Notes under the pieces: model-generated
Database searches by the model: none
What the model was told of the DNA's origin: nothing
The model's input: only the letters and a program-made list of their open reading frames with translations
Part shown: positions 17,805 to 28,112 of the stretch, piece after piece
Layout of the letters: every line of letters begins with the position of its first letter
How positions within the stretch are numbered: position 1 is the stretch's first letter
NCBI GenBank assembly: GCA_026707665.1
Contig: JAPOWK010000159.1
Coordinates: 104,870-168,869 of the forward strand
Length of the DNA: 64,000 nucleotides
Reading direction: 5' to 3'
Source of the DNA: Chloroflexota bacterium
GTDB taxonomy: Bacteria; Chloroflexota; Anaerolineae; Aggregatilineales; Phototrophicaceae
Program-made: the position numbers and the translations under genes

Positions 17805-18647
17805 GTGGACGCTCTCCTGGCAGCGCTATTCGGTCTCATAGCGGGCGGAGTCGTGAATGCGCTGGCCGACGATCTGCCGGCGGGCCGAAGGCCGAGGCTG
17901 CCACGATATCCCGACGGAACCCCACGCCCGGTCCGCGCTTGGCTGGGCGTGACCGCCTTCGCGCTGCGGCTACGCTGCGCGTCTCCGTCAGCCATTGACA
18001 AGTCAATCGACGGTTGCCAGCGGCAAATGCTGTCATGGCGCTATCCGCTGGTGGAGCTTGCACTGATGGTTTTGACGATTCTCACCTATGCAGTCGCGAG
18101 AACCCGGCTTGACCGGTCCGGCGAGGAGACGCTGATTTATCTGGCTTGGGTCGCCTTGTTCGTTCTGATTGCCGTCATTGATCTGGAGCATATGCGCATC
18201 CCGCTGGCGCCGCTTTTGGCTTGCGTCTTGCTTGCATTCGTCGGCGCGACCGCATTCCCACAGGCGCTTCCGCCCTTCGCATCCATGCTTGCGGGCGCCT
18301 TCTGTGCCTTCGTATCCTTCGCGCTTCTTTATCTGGGTGGGTGCGCATTCGCGCAATTCGCGGCGAGCCGCCAACATCCTAGGCCTGCATTGACCGCTCT
18401 TGGACGTGGCGATGTCTACCTAATGACTGTGGGCGGGCTAATCGTCGGGTTTCCCCATGTGCTCGTCTTGATGGCGTTGACGATTCTGCTGGGCGGCATC
18501 GGCGCGGCTGCCTACATGCTGACCAAGAGCCGGTCCGGCGGCTACCAGCGTTTCAGCGCCATACCCTACGCGCCCTTCATTTTGGCGTCGGTCTATTCCA
18601 TTTTGCTGTTACGCGGTGAATTGAGCCAGCTGATCTTCGGGCTCTAA
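17805..18647 (+). CDS. A24 family prepilin/leader peptidase-like membrane protease
   Basis: 280 residues, polytopic. The two aspartates of GxGD-type prepilin peptidases are present: D126 in AVIDLEHMRIP and D203 in LGRGDVYLM. The N-terminus (FGLIAGGVVNALADDLP) matches the start of PilD-like enzymes, but the zinc-binding CxxC pairs of the N-terminal methylase domain are absent, so it probably cleaves only. The GTG start at 17805 has GGGAG at 17791-17795. No pilin or secretion ATPase gene is in the window. The last 39 bp overlap the end of mnmA on the other strand. Confidence 0.85.
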   Translation: MDALLAALFGLIAGGVVNALADDLPAGRRPRLPRYPDGTPRPVRAWLGVTAFALRLRCASPSAIDKSIDGCQRQMLSWRYPLVELALMVLTILTYAVARTRLDRSGEETLIYLAWVALFVLIAVIDLEHMRIPLAPLLACVLLAFVGATAFPQALPPFASMLAGAFCAFVSFALLYLGGCAFAQFAASRQHPRPALTALGRGDVYLMTVGGLIVGFPHVLVLMALTILLGGIGAAAYMLTKSRSGGYQRFSAIPYAPFILASVYSILLLRGELSQLIFGL

Positions 18648-19748
18648 GTGATCCTGCGCGTCGTCGAACTTGGCAATTACGCCGCCGCCGAGGCAGACAT
18701 CGCCTCGATAGGCGACCGCCGCTTGCCCTGGCGTGATATCTCGCTGGGGCTCGTCGAAAACAACGCGCGCCTGGCCACCATCCATCGGCTGAATCAACGC
18801 GCCTTGCGGCTGTGATCGGTAACGAATCTTGACCTCAGCGCGGAAAGCCGCAACTGGCGGGGCGCCGCTAATCCAGTTGAAGCGCTCGGCGATTAGCTGG
18901 TCGCGCCCGAGTTCAGAGCGCGCGCCGACGACCAGCGCATTCTTGAACGGGTTCATCGCCAGGACATACAGCGGCTCATGATGCGAAATGCCGAGCCCTT
19001 TGCGCTGCCCGATTGTGTAATTCGACAAACCCCGGTGTTCACCCAAGACAGCGCCTGCCGTCGTCACAATGGGTCCCTTGATCATCAGATCAGGGGCATG
19101 CGCGCCCAAGAAATCGCGATAGTCCCTGTTGCCAAGAAAGCATAAATCCTGACTGTCTTTCCGGTTGGCAAGATCCAAGCCCAGCTCGATCGCGATTCGG
19201 CGAACTTCCGCTTTAGGATATTCACCAACCGGAAACCGGGTTTTGGCTAGCTGCTGCTGCCCCATGACACTGAGGACATAGCTCTGATCCTTGTTGGGAT
19301 CCAGCCCCTTCATCAATAGCCGCTTTCCCGCGGGATCGTCGGCGATACGCGCGTAATGGCCAGTCGCCAGGTAATCCGCGTCCAACGCGATCGCGTGGCG
19401 TAGCAGCCAATCGAAGCGAATGTGCCGATTGCACTCGAGACAAGGATTCGGCGTGAAGCCCTCGCGATGCTGATCAATGAAGTACTGTACGACCGTGTCG
19501 CGAAATACCTCTTTGCTGTCCAGCACATAGAAAGGAATGCCGAGTTTATCAGCCACTGTCCGCGCGACGATCATCTGATCGGGCGTACAGCAGCGGTTAT
19601 GTTCTGCGCCGCCAAGCGCCTCATCCGACCACAAGCGCATCATCATGCCGATGACATCGTAGCCGTCGCGGACCAGCAGCGCCGCCGCTACCGAGCTATC
19701 GACGCCCCCGCTCATGGCGACGACGACGCGGGTATCGCTCTTGCTCAT
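18609..19748 (-). CDS. mnmA: tRNA-specific 2-thiouridylase MnmA
   Basis: 379 residues. It uses ATP and persulfide sulfur to make s2U34 in tRNA for Lys, Glu and Gln. The PP-loop SGGVDSS is at 13-19, catalytic C102 in PCLEC and the second catalytic Cys C202 in SQDLCFLG, matching the two-Cys relay of the family. It starts inside the stop of the cysteine desulfurase gene (ATGA), so sulfur donor and acceptor are cotranslated. Its 3' end overlaps the convergent prepilin-peptidase gene by 39 bp. Confidence 0.97.
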   Translation of the reverse strand: MSKSDTRVVVAMSGGVDSSVAAALLVRDGYDVIGMMMRLWSDEALGGAEHNRCCTPDQMIVARTVADKLGIPFYVLDSKEVFRDTVVQYFIDQHREGFTPNPCLECNRHIRFDWLLRHAIALDADYLATGHYARIADDPAGKRLLMKGLDPNKDQSYVLSVMGQQQLAKTRFPVGEYPKAEVRRIAIELGLDLANRKDSQDLCFLGNRDYRDFLGAHAPDLMIKGPIVTTAGAVLGEHRGLSNYTIGQRKGLGISHHEPLYVLAMNPFKNALVVGARSELGRDQLIAERFNWISGAPPVAAFRAEVKIRYRSQPQGALIQPMDGGQARVVFDEPQRDITPGQAAVAYRGDVCLGGGVIAKFDDAQDHLEPEDQLAQFTA

Positions 19749-20923
19749 GTGACGATTTCTCGCTTCAGTCTGCGCAGTTTGCCCACTGCTTCAACCAGGA
19801 CATCCAGAGCATAATGTACGTCCGCTTCTGTCGTCTGGAGGCCGACTGAGAGACGCAGACCGCATAAGGCCTCCTCGGGCGAATATCCCAGCGCCAACAA
19901 TACATCCGATGGCTCTGGATTGCCGGTCTTGCAAGCGGAACCGCTGCTAGCGGCAATGCCATTCAAGTCTAGATGCATCAGCAGCGCGTTCGCTTCTACG
20001 CCGGGCAATACAAAGCTGGCGTGTGATGGCAAGCGATCAGCGGGATGGCCGGTCAATTGAGCGCCGGCTATGCGCGAACAGAGGCCGTCGATCAGCTGGT
20101 CGCGCACCTTGCGAAAATGCGTCAGACGTTCCTTCGTCTCCGAATAAGCCAACTCCAGCGCCGTTGCCATACCAACGATGAAGGCGGTATTATGCGTGCC
20201 CGCTCGCCGCCCGCCTTCGTGACCGCCACCCGTGAGCACGCTGGGCAATTCGATGCCATCCTTAACGTATAGGACGCCGATGCCCTTGGGTCCGTAAAAC
20301 TTGTGCGCTGAAAGGCTCAACATATCGACGCCTAGTTGCTCGACATTGAGCGACAGCTGTCCGCCGGCCTGCACCGCGTCGGTATGGAACAAGACGTCGT
20401 GCTGACGCGCTATCGCCGCCAGCTCGGCCAAATCGTTGACGCTGCCCACTTCGTTATTGGCGTAGATGACGCTGGCGAGCGCGGCGCCGCGCCGGCAAGC
20501 ATCAGCGAAGCGGTCTGGCTTGACCAAACTATGTCGATCGACTGGAACGACAACAGGCGTGGCATCCAGCAGACTGCCCAATTGCAATACGGTGTTGATA
20601 ACGGCGCTGTGTTCGACCGGAGACGTGATCAAGCGGGTCGGTCTGGCCTGCTGGCTGGCTAGCCAAGCCGCGCCGCGAATCGCCAAATTGTCACTTTCCG
20701 AACCGCAGCTGGTGAAAACGATTTCTGATGGCTGGCAATTGAGGATTTGGGCGACGCGCGCGCGCGCCTCTTCTATCGCATTTTCGCCACGGCGGCCTTG
20801 GCTGTGGCTCGAGGTCGAATTGCCGTAGACCTCGCTGAAGTAGGGCATCATCGCATCGATCACCCGGGGGTCAACCGGCGTTGAAGCCGAGTAATCGAGG
20901 TAAACTTCGCGCTTGATTGTCAT
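19745..20923 (-). CDS. iscS: Cysteine desulfurase (IscS/NifS type)
   Basis: 392-residue PLP enzyme: L-cysteine gives L-alanine plus enzyme persulfide. PLP lysine is K208 in SAHKFYGPKG; the persulfide Cys is C331 in ASSGSACKTG, on the long mobile loop of group I enzymes. The N-terminus (REVYLDYSASTPVDPRV) and EHSAVIN with the H of the cofactor site are intact. Its direct partner here is mnmA. Since no sufS occurs in the suf cluster at 43-47 kb, it could also supply Fe-S assembly; that is inference. Confidence 0.94.
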   Translation of the reverse strand: MTIKREVYLDYSASTPVDPRVIDAMMPYFSEVYGNSTSSHSQGRRGENAIEEARARVAQILNCQPSEIVFTSCGSESDNLAIRGAAWLASQQARPTRLITSPVEHSAVINTVLQLGSLLDATPVVVPVDRHSLVKPDRFADACRRGAALASVIYANNEVGSVNDLAELAAIARQHDVLFHTDAVQAGGQLSLNVEQLGVDMLSLSAHKFYGPKGIGVLYVKDGIELPSVLTGGGHEGGRRAGTHNTAFIVGMATALELAYSETKERLTHFRKVRDQLIDGLCSRIAGAQLTGHPADRLPSHASFVLPGVEANALLMHLDLNGIAASSGSACKTGNPEPSDVLLALGYSPEEALCGLRLSVGLQTTEADVHYALDVLVEAVGKLRRLKREIVT

Positions 20924-21088
20924 GGCAACCGTTATCTCTCAGCGAGTCCCCGGCTCGAATTCATTCCGTGCTCTATGGTTAATTGGACCTATTAGCGCTC
21001 GCTCATGCGCCATTTTATACCAATCAAGCCGCCTTCTTCAATGAACAGACTCGGCTTCTTGCGTCGCCAAACTGATTGCGCAAGCTGA

Positions 21089-22489
<1,401 letters not shown>

Positions 22490-22572
22490 CCGGAAGGCTT
22501 CAAGCATGACGAGCATAAGAATCGCTCCGTTGCGCCGGCGACAAGCGGAATCACATTCGAGAGGGGATGCGC

Positions 22573-24030
22573 GTGCGTCTCAGGCTGGATAGCAAGCTCA
22601 CCAAAATCGTCGCGACTATTGGTCCCGCATCAAGTGACCCCGAGACACTCCGCGCCATGATTCGCGGCGGCATGAATGTCGCGCGCATCAACTTTTCACA
22701 TGGTGATCACCAGGCACATGGAGAGACAATTGACCATGTTCGCCGGCTTGCTGGCGAAGAAGGAACCGTCGTCGCCGTATTATGCGATATACAGGGTCCC
22801 AAAATTCGTATTGGGGAATTGCAGCAAGAGCCGATGATGCTTGAGATTGGCGACCGCGTTACGCTCACGCTCGACGATATTGTCGGCCGAGACGGACTCG
22901 TGTCGCTGCCGCATCCGGAATTCCTGCGCGATATCGAAGCCGGAACCACTCTGCTGCTCGATGACGGCAATCTGCAATTCAGCGTGCTCGAAGCAGACGG
23001 GCGCAACCTCGTTTGCAATGTCGTGGTTGGCGGTCCGTTGAAGTCGCGCAAGGGTGTCTCGGCGCCGAACGCGCGTCTGACCTTGTCCGCCATCACTGAA
23101 AAGGACCGGGCGGATATCGAGTTCGCCTTGGCTAGAGATTGCGATTATATGGCGATGTCGTTCGTACGCTCGGCGGATGATATTCGCGAGCTCAAGCGAT
23201 TGATGCAGCAACTGGGCCGGCGCTCCGCCGTCATCGCAAAGATCGAAATGGGCGAAGCGCTGGAAAATATTGAGGAGATTATTGCTGTCTGCGATGGCAT
23301 CATGGTTGCGCGCGGCGACCTCGGTATCGAAACGCCCGCGGAGGAAGTGCCTTTTCATCAGAAACGAATCATCAAACTCTGCAATCTGGCGGCGAAGCCG
23401 GTCATCACGGCGACGCAAATGCTGGAGTCGATGACCGAGAATCCGCGTCCGACGCGGGCCGAAGCAAGCGACGTTTACAACGCCATTTTGGACGGCACGG
23501 ACGCGGTCATGTTAAGCGCCGAGAGCGCCAGCGGCAGTTATCCAGTTCGGGCGGTGGAGGTGATGAGCGAGATTGCTTCCATTGCCGAGAAGAACCTCAG
23601 CTATCGATCTCCCGCTTCGCTCAATCAAACGCATGGCGGCGAAGTTCGAGAAGACATTTCGGATGCTATCAGCAAGGCGACAACCGAGATATCGCAAGCC
23701 ATCAAGCCGAAGGCGATTGTGACGACAAGCATGTCCGGATACACGACGCGGCGTGTGGCAAAAGAGCGCCCGGGCACACCAATCCTCTGCATGACGCCGA
23801 ATACGAAGACGCAGCGTCGCATGGCGCTGGTTTGGGGTGTCACATCGCTGCAGGTTCAGGAGTTCACAACCATCGACGAGATGATCAGCATCATCGTGCG
23901 CACAGCGCATGACAGGCGTCTGGTCAATCGCGGCGATCGGCTGGTGATCATCGCCGGCGTCCCCTTTGGAATCGACGGCCAGACCAATCTGGTTAAGATC
24001 CATACCGTTGGCGAAGAAGGCGAGATTTAA
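22573..24030 (+). CDS. pyk: Pyruvate kinase
   Basis: Phosphoenolpyruvate + ADP gives pyruvate + ATP. About 485 residues in three domains: the barrel starts LDSKLTKIVATIGPAS and includes GMNVARINFSHG, the catalytic-Lys region AVIAKIEMGEALENI, GIMVARGDLGIE, KPVITATQMLESM and DAVMLSAESASGSYPVRAVEVM; the C-terminal allosteric domain ends near 485. I start at GTG 22573 because the GAGGGG site (22561-22566) abuts the ATG at 22567 but is 6 nt from the GTG; the ATG would add only two residues. It probably shares a transcript with eno. Confidence 0.96.
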   Translation: MRLRLDSKLTKIVATIGPASSDPETLRAMIRGGMNVARINFSHGDHQAHGETIDHVRRLAGEEGTVVAVLCDIQGPKIRIGELQQEPMMLEIGDRVTLTLDDIVGRDGLVSLPHPEFLRDIEAGTTLLLDDGNLQFSVLEADGRNLVCNVVVGGPLKSRKGVSAPNARLTLSAITEKDRADIEFALARDCDYMAMSFVRSADDIRELKRLMQQLGRRSAVIAKIEMGEALENIEEIIAVCDGIMVARGDLGIETPAEEVPFHQKRIIKLCNLAAKPVITATQMLESMTENPRPTRAEASDVYNAILDGTDAVMLSAESASGSYPVRAVEVMSEIASIAEKNLSYRSPASLNQTHGGEVREDISDAISKATTEISQAIKPKAIVTTSMSGYTTRRVAKERPGTPILCMTPNTKTQRRMALVWGVTSLQVQEFTTIDEMISIIVRTAHDRRLVNRGDRLVIIAGVPFGIDGQTNLVKIHTVGEEGEI

Positions 24031-24096
24031 CGAAATTCACTCGCCGGCATATCGCGCGGTATCTACCTGGACAATATATCACTTCACGCTAGCGGA

Positions 24097-24633
24097 TCAG
24101 TGGCGTTCCACTTGTTGAGAGGCGACCCATTTGGCATCAATCGGCGCCGGCTCGCTGGGTTTGACGTGGCGCGAGCTTGTGGCAATGGTGCCATCCGAGG
24201 TGTAATTTACTTGGCTGGTCGTGCAATGCGGGCAAATATTCCAGGTCAGCTCGAGAAGGTAATCGCAATTCACACAGGCTTTTTTCAGACGATGATGACA
24301 GTTTGGGCAAGCCTGCCAATCATGCTGCACGCGCTGGCCGCATCCAGGGCATGTCGGACGTTCTTCAATTTCTTGCAGCAGAGCCTCTTCTTCCAGCGAG
24401 CGTTCATACGTCTCTGAAAGTGTGGCGCGGGGCCGCAGCAAGATGTATATGAATAGACCGGGTACATTCAGCAGTGAAACAATGATGGCGACCAACAACT
24501 GCGCTAACGGGTCGCGCGATCGAGAGCGCATGTCGCGATAAGCCCAAATGACCATCGCCAGCCAAAACGCGGCCAGCGTCACCACGACAAATACAGTCCC
24601 AATCAAAAGGATATCGTCGAAACCCTCAGGCAT
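24097..24633 (-). CDS. Membrane protein with C-terminal double zinc ribbon
   Basis: 178 residues. Two N-terminal transmembrane helices (about 8-32 and 42-65, with AYRDMRSRSRDP between) precede a helix and three CxxC-type pairs: CPGCGQ, CPNCHHRLKKACVNC, and CPHC. This makes a tandem zinc ribbon on the cytoplasmic side. The tail is Ser/Pro-rich. The architecture (phospholipase D-nuclease-like N-terminal helices plus zinc ribbon) is common in Chloroflexi and Actinobacteria, but its role is not known. It sits downstream of the FecR-like gene on the same strand, 45 bp away, and is probably cotranscribed. Confidence 0.8.
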   Translation of the reverse strand: MPEGFDDILLIGTVFVVVTLAAFWLAMVIWAYRDMRSRSRDPLAQLLVAIIVSLLNVPGLFIYILLRPRATLSETYERSLEEEALLQEIEERPTCPGCGQRVQHDWQACPNCHHRLKKACVNCDYLLELTWNICPHCTTSQVNYTSDGTIATSSRHVKPSEPAPIDAKWVASQQVERH

Positions 24634-24678
24634 GCGTCAGTCTCCAGAGCCGTTCGTCAGAGGCGCGGACCGTATTCG

Positions 24679-26109
24679 CTAGCCGCTCGCCGCCGCTACC
24701 GACGAATCGACCGCTAGCAGCATCATCTCGCTGACCACCGTATCAAATTGGTGACCCGAAGCGTAAAACCGGATCGCGTTTATGAAGGCGGGCCGGCGAT
24801 CCTCCGCGATCAAGTTGAGCAGATTCCCCGAGTCAAACGTATGCCAAACCGATGGGTTCGCGTAGACATGTTCCTGCAGGCAACTGGAGCAAATTTTCTT
24901 GTGCGTCCCCGATGCCTGACCTTCATAGTAAAAGCCGCGAAACCAATTGCCACGACTATTCAGCGGCGAATCATCCATGGTGTACATGATGTGCAGCATC
25001 AACGGGCACTCGCTGCCCGCTTTGCCGCACAAACTGAGCGACTGGAAATTCAGGCTGAATGTGGCGAGCACACTTAATGAATCCAGCGTTCGAACGTCCA
25101 AGCCCTCGCCCTCAAATTCCTGAACGCAAGAAATCTCACCGTGGCTGGTGGCATTATTGTAACGCTGCAAGTTCACGCCAAGGCGGCCATTGAATTCCAC
25201 GACGGAATAAGAGCCAGGTGGGCTTTGGCCTGGCAGCCGGCTGCAATCCCAATTCAATGGCTCGCCGGGCGAGTACAGTTGATCTGCGCCCGAGCTATGC
25301 AAGCTGAAGTCGCCAGTTGTCAACAGGTTGGCGGTGTCATCCAGCGTTCGAACGCTTCGATTGCCAATTCGGACCACCAATTCTCTGCCCGGCTCAACCC
25401 TATTGCGCTGATTGGGATCATCATCAAAGAACGCGCTGACCGAGCCCGCCAGATTCAGAAGCCGTACTTCGTCTTCAGAGACGCTCACGCGATAGCGACC
25501 CTTGGTAACTGACTGAATGTGAACACCCTTGTCCGTATTGAGATCATCGGTATAGATGTCCATCACGAAGGGATTCGCGGTAACAATGACGTCGAGTTGT
25601 CCTGTCAGTCGCGAGAATTGCACGCGCTGAGGATCCTGGCTCCAGTCGAATCGTGGGCGAATTGCGTGGTTGAAGGTGACGAAAGTGTTCCCCTGCAATG
25701 TTACGGCAGCCAGCAGCTTGGTCAAGTTGCCTTCGTCCTCGGTATCATCGCGAAACTGAATTGTCGCCTGCGAAAGTGAATCCGTGCTGACACTGGTGGC
25801 GGTGTTGGTCAATTCTTCGCGACTCCGCTCAACAGTCTCCCGCAAGTCGGCGCCGGTTATGCCAACGGTCCCTTTGGAAACGTGCAACATAGCGGAAATC
25901 GGCACAGTCGAGCGAAACAGGTAATGATAGACGCCAAACGCACCCGTCAGCGTCGTGGTGCAAAACAAGGCAAAGGCGCAGAGCAGCACGATCCAGGCGG
26001 TTCGTCCGGGAGAATGAGCGCCGCCAAAGTCGTAGTCAAGGTCATTGCTTGTCGCGGCTTCAATGATCTGTTCCGCCTGCTGCGTGATATCCACCTTTTG
26101 CGTGCTCAA
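24679..26109 (-). CDS. Single-pass membrane protein with FecR-like extracytoplasmic domain
   Basis: 476 residues: a cytoplasmic N-terminus (1-35), one transmembrane helix (about 36-60, TAWIVLLCAFALFCTTT), and a large extracytoplasmic part. Residues about 75-260 resemble a FecR-type beta domain (LLAAVTLQGNTFVTFNHAIRPRF and repeats ending in PGRELVVRIGNRSV). The remainder looks like a jelly-roll with several Cys, including CSSCLQ. FecR proteins act as anti-sigma regulators in iron systems, but in Chloroflexi the fold is often used without a sigma factor, and no sigma gene is near. The domain name is moderately supported; the function is unknown. Confidence 0.65.
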   Translation of the reverse strand: MSTQKVDITQQAEQIIEAATSNDLDYDFGGAHSPGRTAWIVLLCAFALFCTTTLTGAFGVYHYLFRSTVPISAMLHVSKGTVGITGADLRETVERSREELTNTATSVSTDSLSQATIQFRDDTEDEGNLTKLLAAVTLQGNTFVTFNHAIRPRFDWSQDPQRVQFSRLTGQLDVIVTANPFVMDIYTDDLNTDKGVHIQSVTKGRYRVSVSEDEVRLLNLAGSVSAFFDDDPNQRNRVEPGRELVVRIGNRSVRTLDDTANLLTTGDFSLHSSGADQLYSPGEPLNWDCSRLPGQSPPGSYSVVEFNGRLGVNLQRYNNATSHGEISCVQEFEGEGLDVRTLDSLSVLATFSLNFQSLSLCGKAGSECPLMLHIMYTMDDSPLNSRGNWFRGFYYEGQASGTHKKICSSCLQEHVYANPSVWHTFDSGNLLNLIAEDRRPAFINAIRFYASGHQFDTVVSEMMLLAVDSSVAAASG

Positions 26110-26139
26110 AACAGCGTCCGAGACTCGATTGGCAGGTTC

Positions 26140-26168
26140 ATTATATCATTCGCCAACTCTTTTGTCGC
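26140..26168 (-). promoter_or_regulatory. Putative promoter of the FecR-like gene
   Basis: On the minus strand GCGACA (26163-26168), a 17-bp spacer and a perfect TATAAT (26140-26145). On the plus strand a second TATAAT at 26182-26187 probably serves yebC, with a weak -35. Confidence 0.4.
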
Positions 26169-26231
26169 CGTGATTATGCGCTATAATCCAGGCACATCAG
26201 CCAGCGGCGGCGAGACGGAGGAAGGACCACA

Positions 26232-26978
26232 ATGTCCGGTCATAGCAAGTGGTCGACGATCAAGCGCAAGAAAGGCGCTGAGGACGCCAAGCGCGCCAAG
26301 ATATTCACGCGCTTGGGGCGCGACATCATGGTCGCCGCTCGTGAAGGCGGCAGCGATGAAAACGCCAACCCCAGGCTCAAATTGGCAATCGCCAAGGCGC
26401 GCGCCGCCAATATGCCGAAGGACAATATTGAACGCGCGATCAAGAAGGGCACCGGTGAAATCGCCGGCGGCGAAGTCGTCGAAATGCTCTATGAAGGCTA
26501 TGGGCCTGAGGGCGTCGCCTATATCGTCGAGATCCTCACTGACAACAAGAATCGCGCGCTGGCCGAGGTCAAGCATGCCTTTAGCAAGCACGAAGGCAGC
26601 CTGGCGACAAATGGCGCGGTGATGTGGCAGTTTGATCAAAAAGGATACATCACCTTGAAGAGCCAGGCGGATTTCGACACGGTGTTCATGGAAGCGGCGG
26701 AAGCGGGCGCTGAAGATGTCGTTGACGAAGAGGGCATCATAGCGGTGTACACGGCAAGAGATGACTTCGCCGCCGTCGAGCAGGCATTGACCGCAGCCGG
26801 ATTCGAATTGGAAGACCGTGAATTGCGCTGGTTCCCGCAGAATGAAGTGCAGGTGCCAACCGGCAAGGCTTTACAAAACTTGCGCCTGCTGGAACAGTTG
26901 GAGGATGCCGATGACGTGCAGACCGTATCCTCCAATCTGAACATTACGGACGAAGCGCTAGCCGCCTTTGGCTCCTAA
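26232..26978 (+). CDS. yebC: YebC/PmpR (TACO1) family regulatory protein
   Basis: 248 residues, standard length. MSGHSKWSTIKRKKGAEDAKRAK, the FTRLGRDIMVAAREGG segment and NPRLKLAIAKARAANMPKDNIERAIKKG-type region are diagnostic. Members have been described both as DNA-binding regulators and as translation factors that relieve ribosome stalling. It is placed directly before ruvC-ruvA, the classic yebC-ruvC arrangement. The start codon has GGAGGA 8 nt upstream. Confidence 0.95.
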   Translation: MSGHSKWSTIKRKKGAEDAKRAKIFTRLGRDIMVAAREGGSDENANPRLKLAIAKARAANMPKDNIERAIKKGTGEIAGGEVVEMLYEGYGPEGVAYIVEILTDNKNRALAEVKHAFSKHEGSLATNGAVMWQFDQKGYITLKSQADFDTVFMEAAEAGAEDVVDEEGIIAVYTARDDFAAVEQALTAAGFELEDRELRWFPQNEVQVPTGKALQNLRLLEQLEDADDVQTVSSNLNITDEALAAFGS

Positions 26979-26979
26979 T

Positions 26980-27474
26980 ATGCTTTCTCTTGGCATTGAC
27001 CCGGGCACAGCATCTCTCGGCTATGGGCTCGTTCGAGAGCATGATGACGGCTCGTTGACCTGTGTGCATTACGACGTCATCCGCACAAGAGCCGATACCC
27101 CGATGCCCCAACGACTGAAGCAGATACACGATGAGCTTGTTGTCATAGTTGAGCGCTACCAGCCTGATCGAGCCGCTGTCGAGGAGCTTTTCTTCGCTCG
27201 CAATGTGACAACAGCCATCACCGTGGCGCAGGCGCGGGGCGTGGTCTTGCTCGCGCTGCAAAATGCCGGTTTGCCAATCGCGGAATACAAGCCCAACGCG
27301 ATCAAGCAATCGATCACTGGCTACGGCGGCGCGGACAAAACGCAGATGCAGGAGATGGTTCGGCTTCTCCTGACGCTTGACAATCGACCTCGGCCCGATG
27401 ACGCGGCTGATGCGCTGGCGGTGGCCATTGCCGATTTGCAACACTATCGACTTGCCAGTTTCAACACCGTGTGA
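26980..27474 (+). CDS. ruvC: Holliday junction resolvase RuvC
   Basis: 164 residues from the ATG at 26980, one base after the yebC stop; a TTG at 26968 inside yebC would add four residues. Endonuclease that cuts Holliday junctions symmetrically. Acidic active site: D in SLGIDPGTASLGYG, E in AAVEELFF, and DD plus D in RPDDAADALAVA. ruvA follows after 15 bp. Length and motifs are normal. Confidence 0.95.
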   Translation: MLSLGIDPGTASLGYGLVREHDDGSLTCVHYDVIRTRADTPMPQRLKQIHDELVVIVERYQPDRAAVEELFFARNVTTAITVAQARGVVLLALQNAGLPIAEYKPNAIKQSITGYGGADKTQMQEMVRLLLTLDNRPRPDDAADALAVAIADLQHYRLASFNTV

Positions 27475-27489
27475 AGCGGGCGCTCGCTT

Positions 27490-28065
27490 ATGATCGCCAA
27501 TATAGAAGGGCTTCTCGCCAGCAAAGCCTCCGATCATGTGGTCATTCATGTGGGCGGCATCGGCGTCGAAGTCTGCGCGCCCTTCAGCACAATCGAGAAA
27601 CTGAATTCAGAGCGTGTCTTCTTGCACACGCGGCTGGTCGTTCGCGAAGATTCTTTGACCCTTTACGGATTCGCCACTACCGGCGAACGCGACCTGTTTG
27701 ACGCCGTGCTCAAGATAAGCGGGATTGGACCGCGACTGGCAATCGCCATGTTGAGCGTCTTGAGCGTCGACAACATACGCAGCGCCGTCGTTCATGAACG
27801 CGCCGAGATCATCAGTCGCGTTCCTGGAATCGGCAAAAAGACCGCCCAAAAGATCGTGTTGGAATTGCAAGACAAAATCCCCTCAACGCTGGAAACCATT
27901 CCGCTGGGCGCCGACGGCGATACAAACGCCGATGTGATGGATGCGCTAACAGCGCTCGGCTACAGCGTGGTCGAAGCGCAGACAGCGATTCAGTCGATCC
28001 CGCTGGACGCGCCCGACAGCGTCGAAGAGCGCGTCTTGATCGCGCTGCAGAGTTTGGGTGGCTGA
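27490..28065 (+). CDS. ruvA: Holliday junction DNA helicase subunit RuvA
   Basis: 191 residues. Junction-binding tetramer that loads RuvB. It shows the OB-like N-terminal domain (MIANIEGLLASKASDHVVIHVGGI), two helix-hairpin-helix motifs (SGIGPRLAIAMLS and VPGIGKKTAQKIVLEL), and the C-terminal RuvB-contacting domain (DVMDALTALGYSVVEAQTAI). It is cotranscribed with yebC and ruvC, while ruvB is 24 kb away. Confidence 0.95.
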   Translation: MIANIEGLLASKASDHVVIHVGGIGVEVCAPFSTIEKLNSERVFLHTRLVVREDSLTLYGFATTGERDLFDAVLKISGIGPRLAIAMLSVLSVDNIRSAVVHERAEIISRVPGIGKKTAQKIVLELQDKIPSTLETIPLGADGDTNADVMDALTALGYSVVEAQTAIQSIPLDAPDSVEERVLIALQSLGG

Positions 28066-28112
28066 AGTCTAATGACGCGACAAGTCGCGGCGACAAAGCG
28101 CGGGGGTATTGC

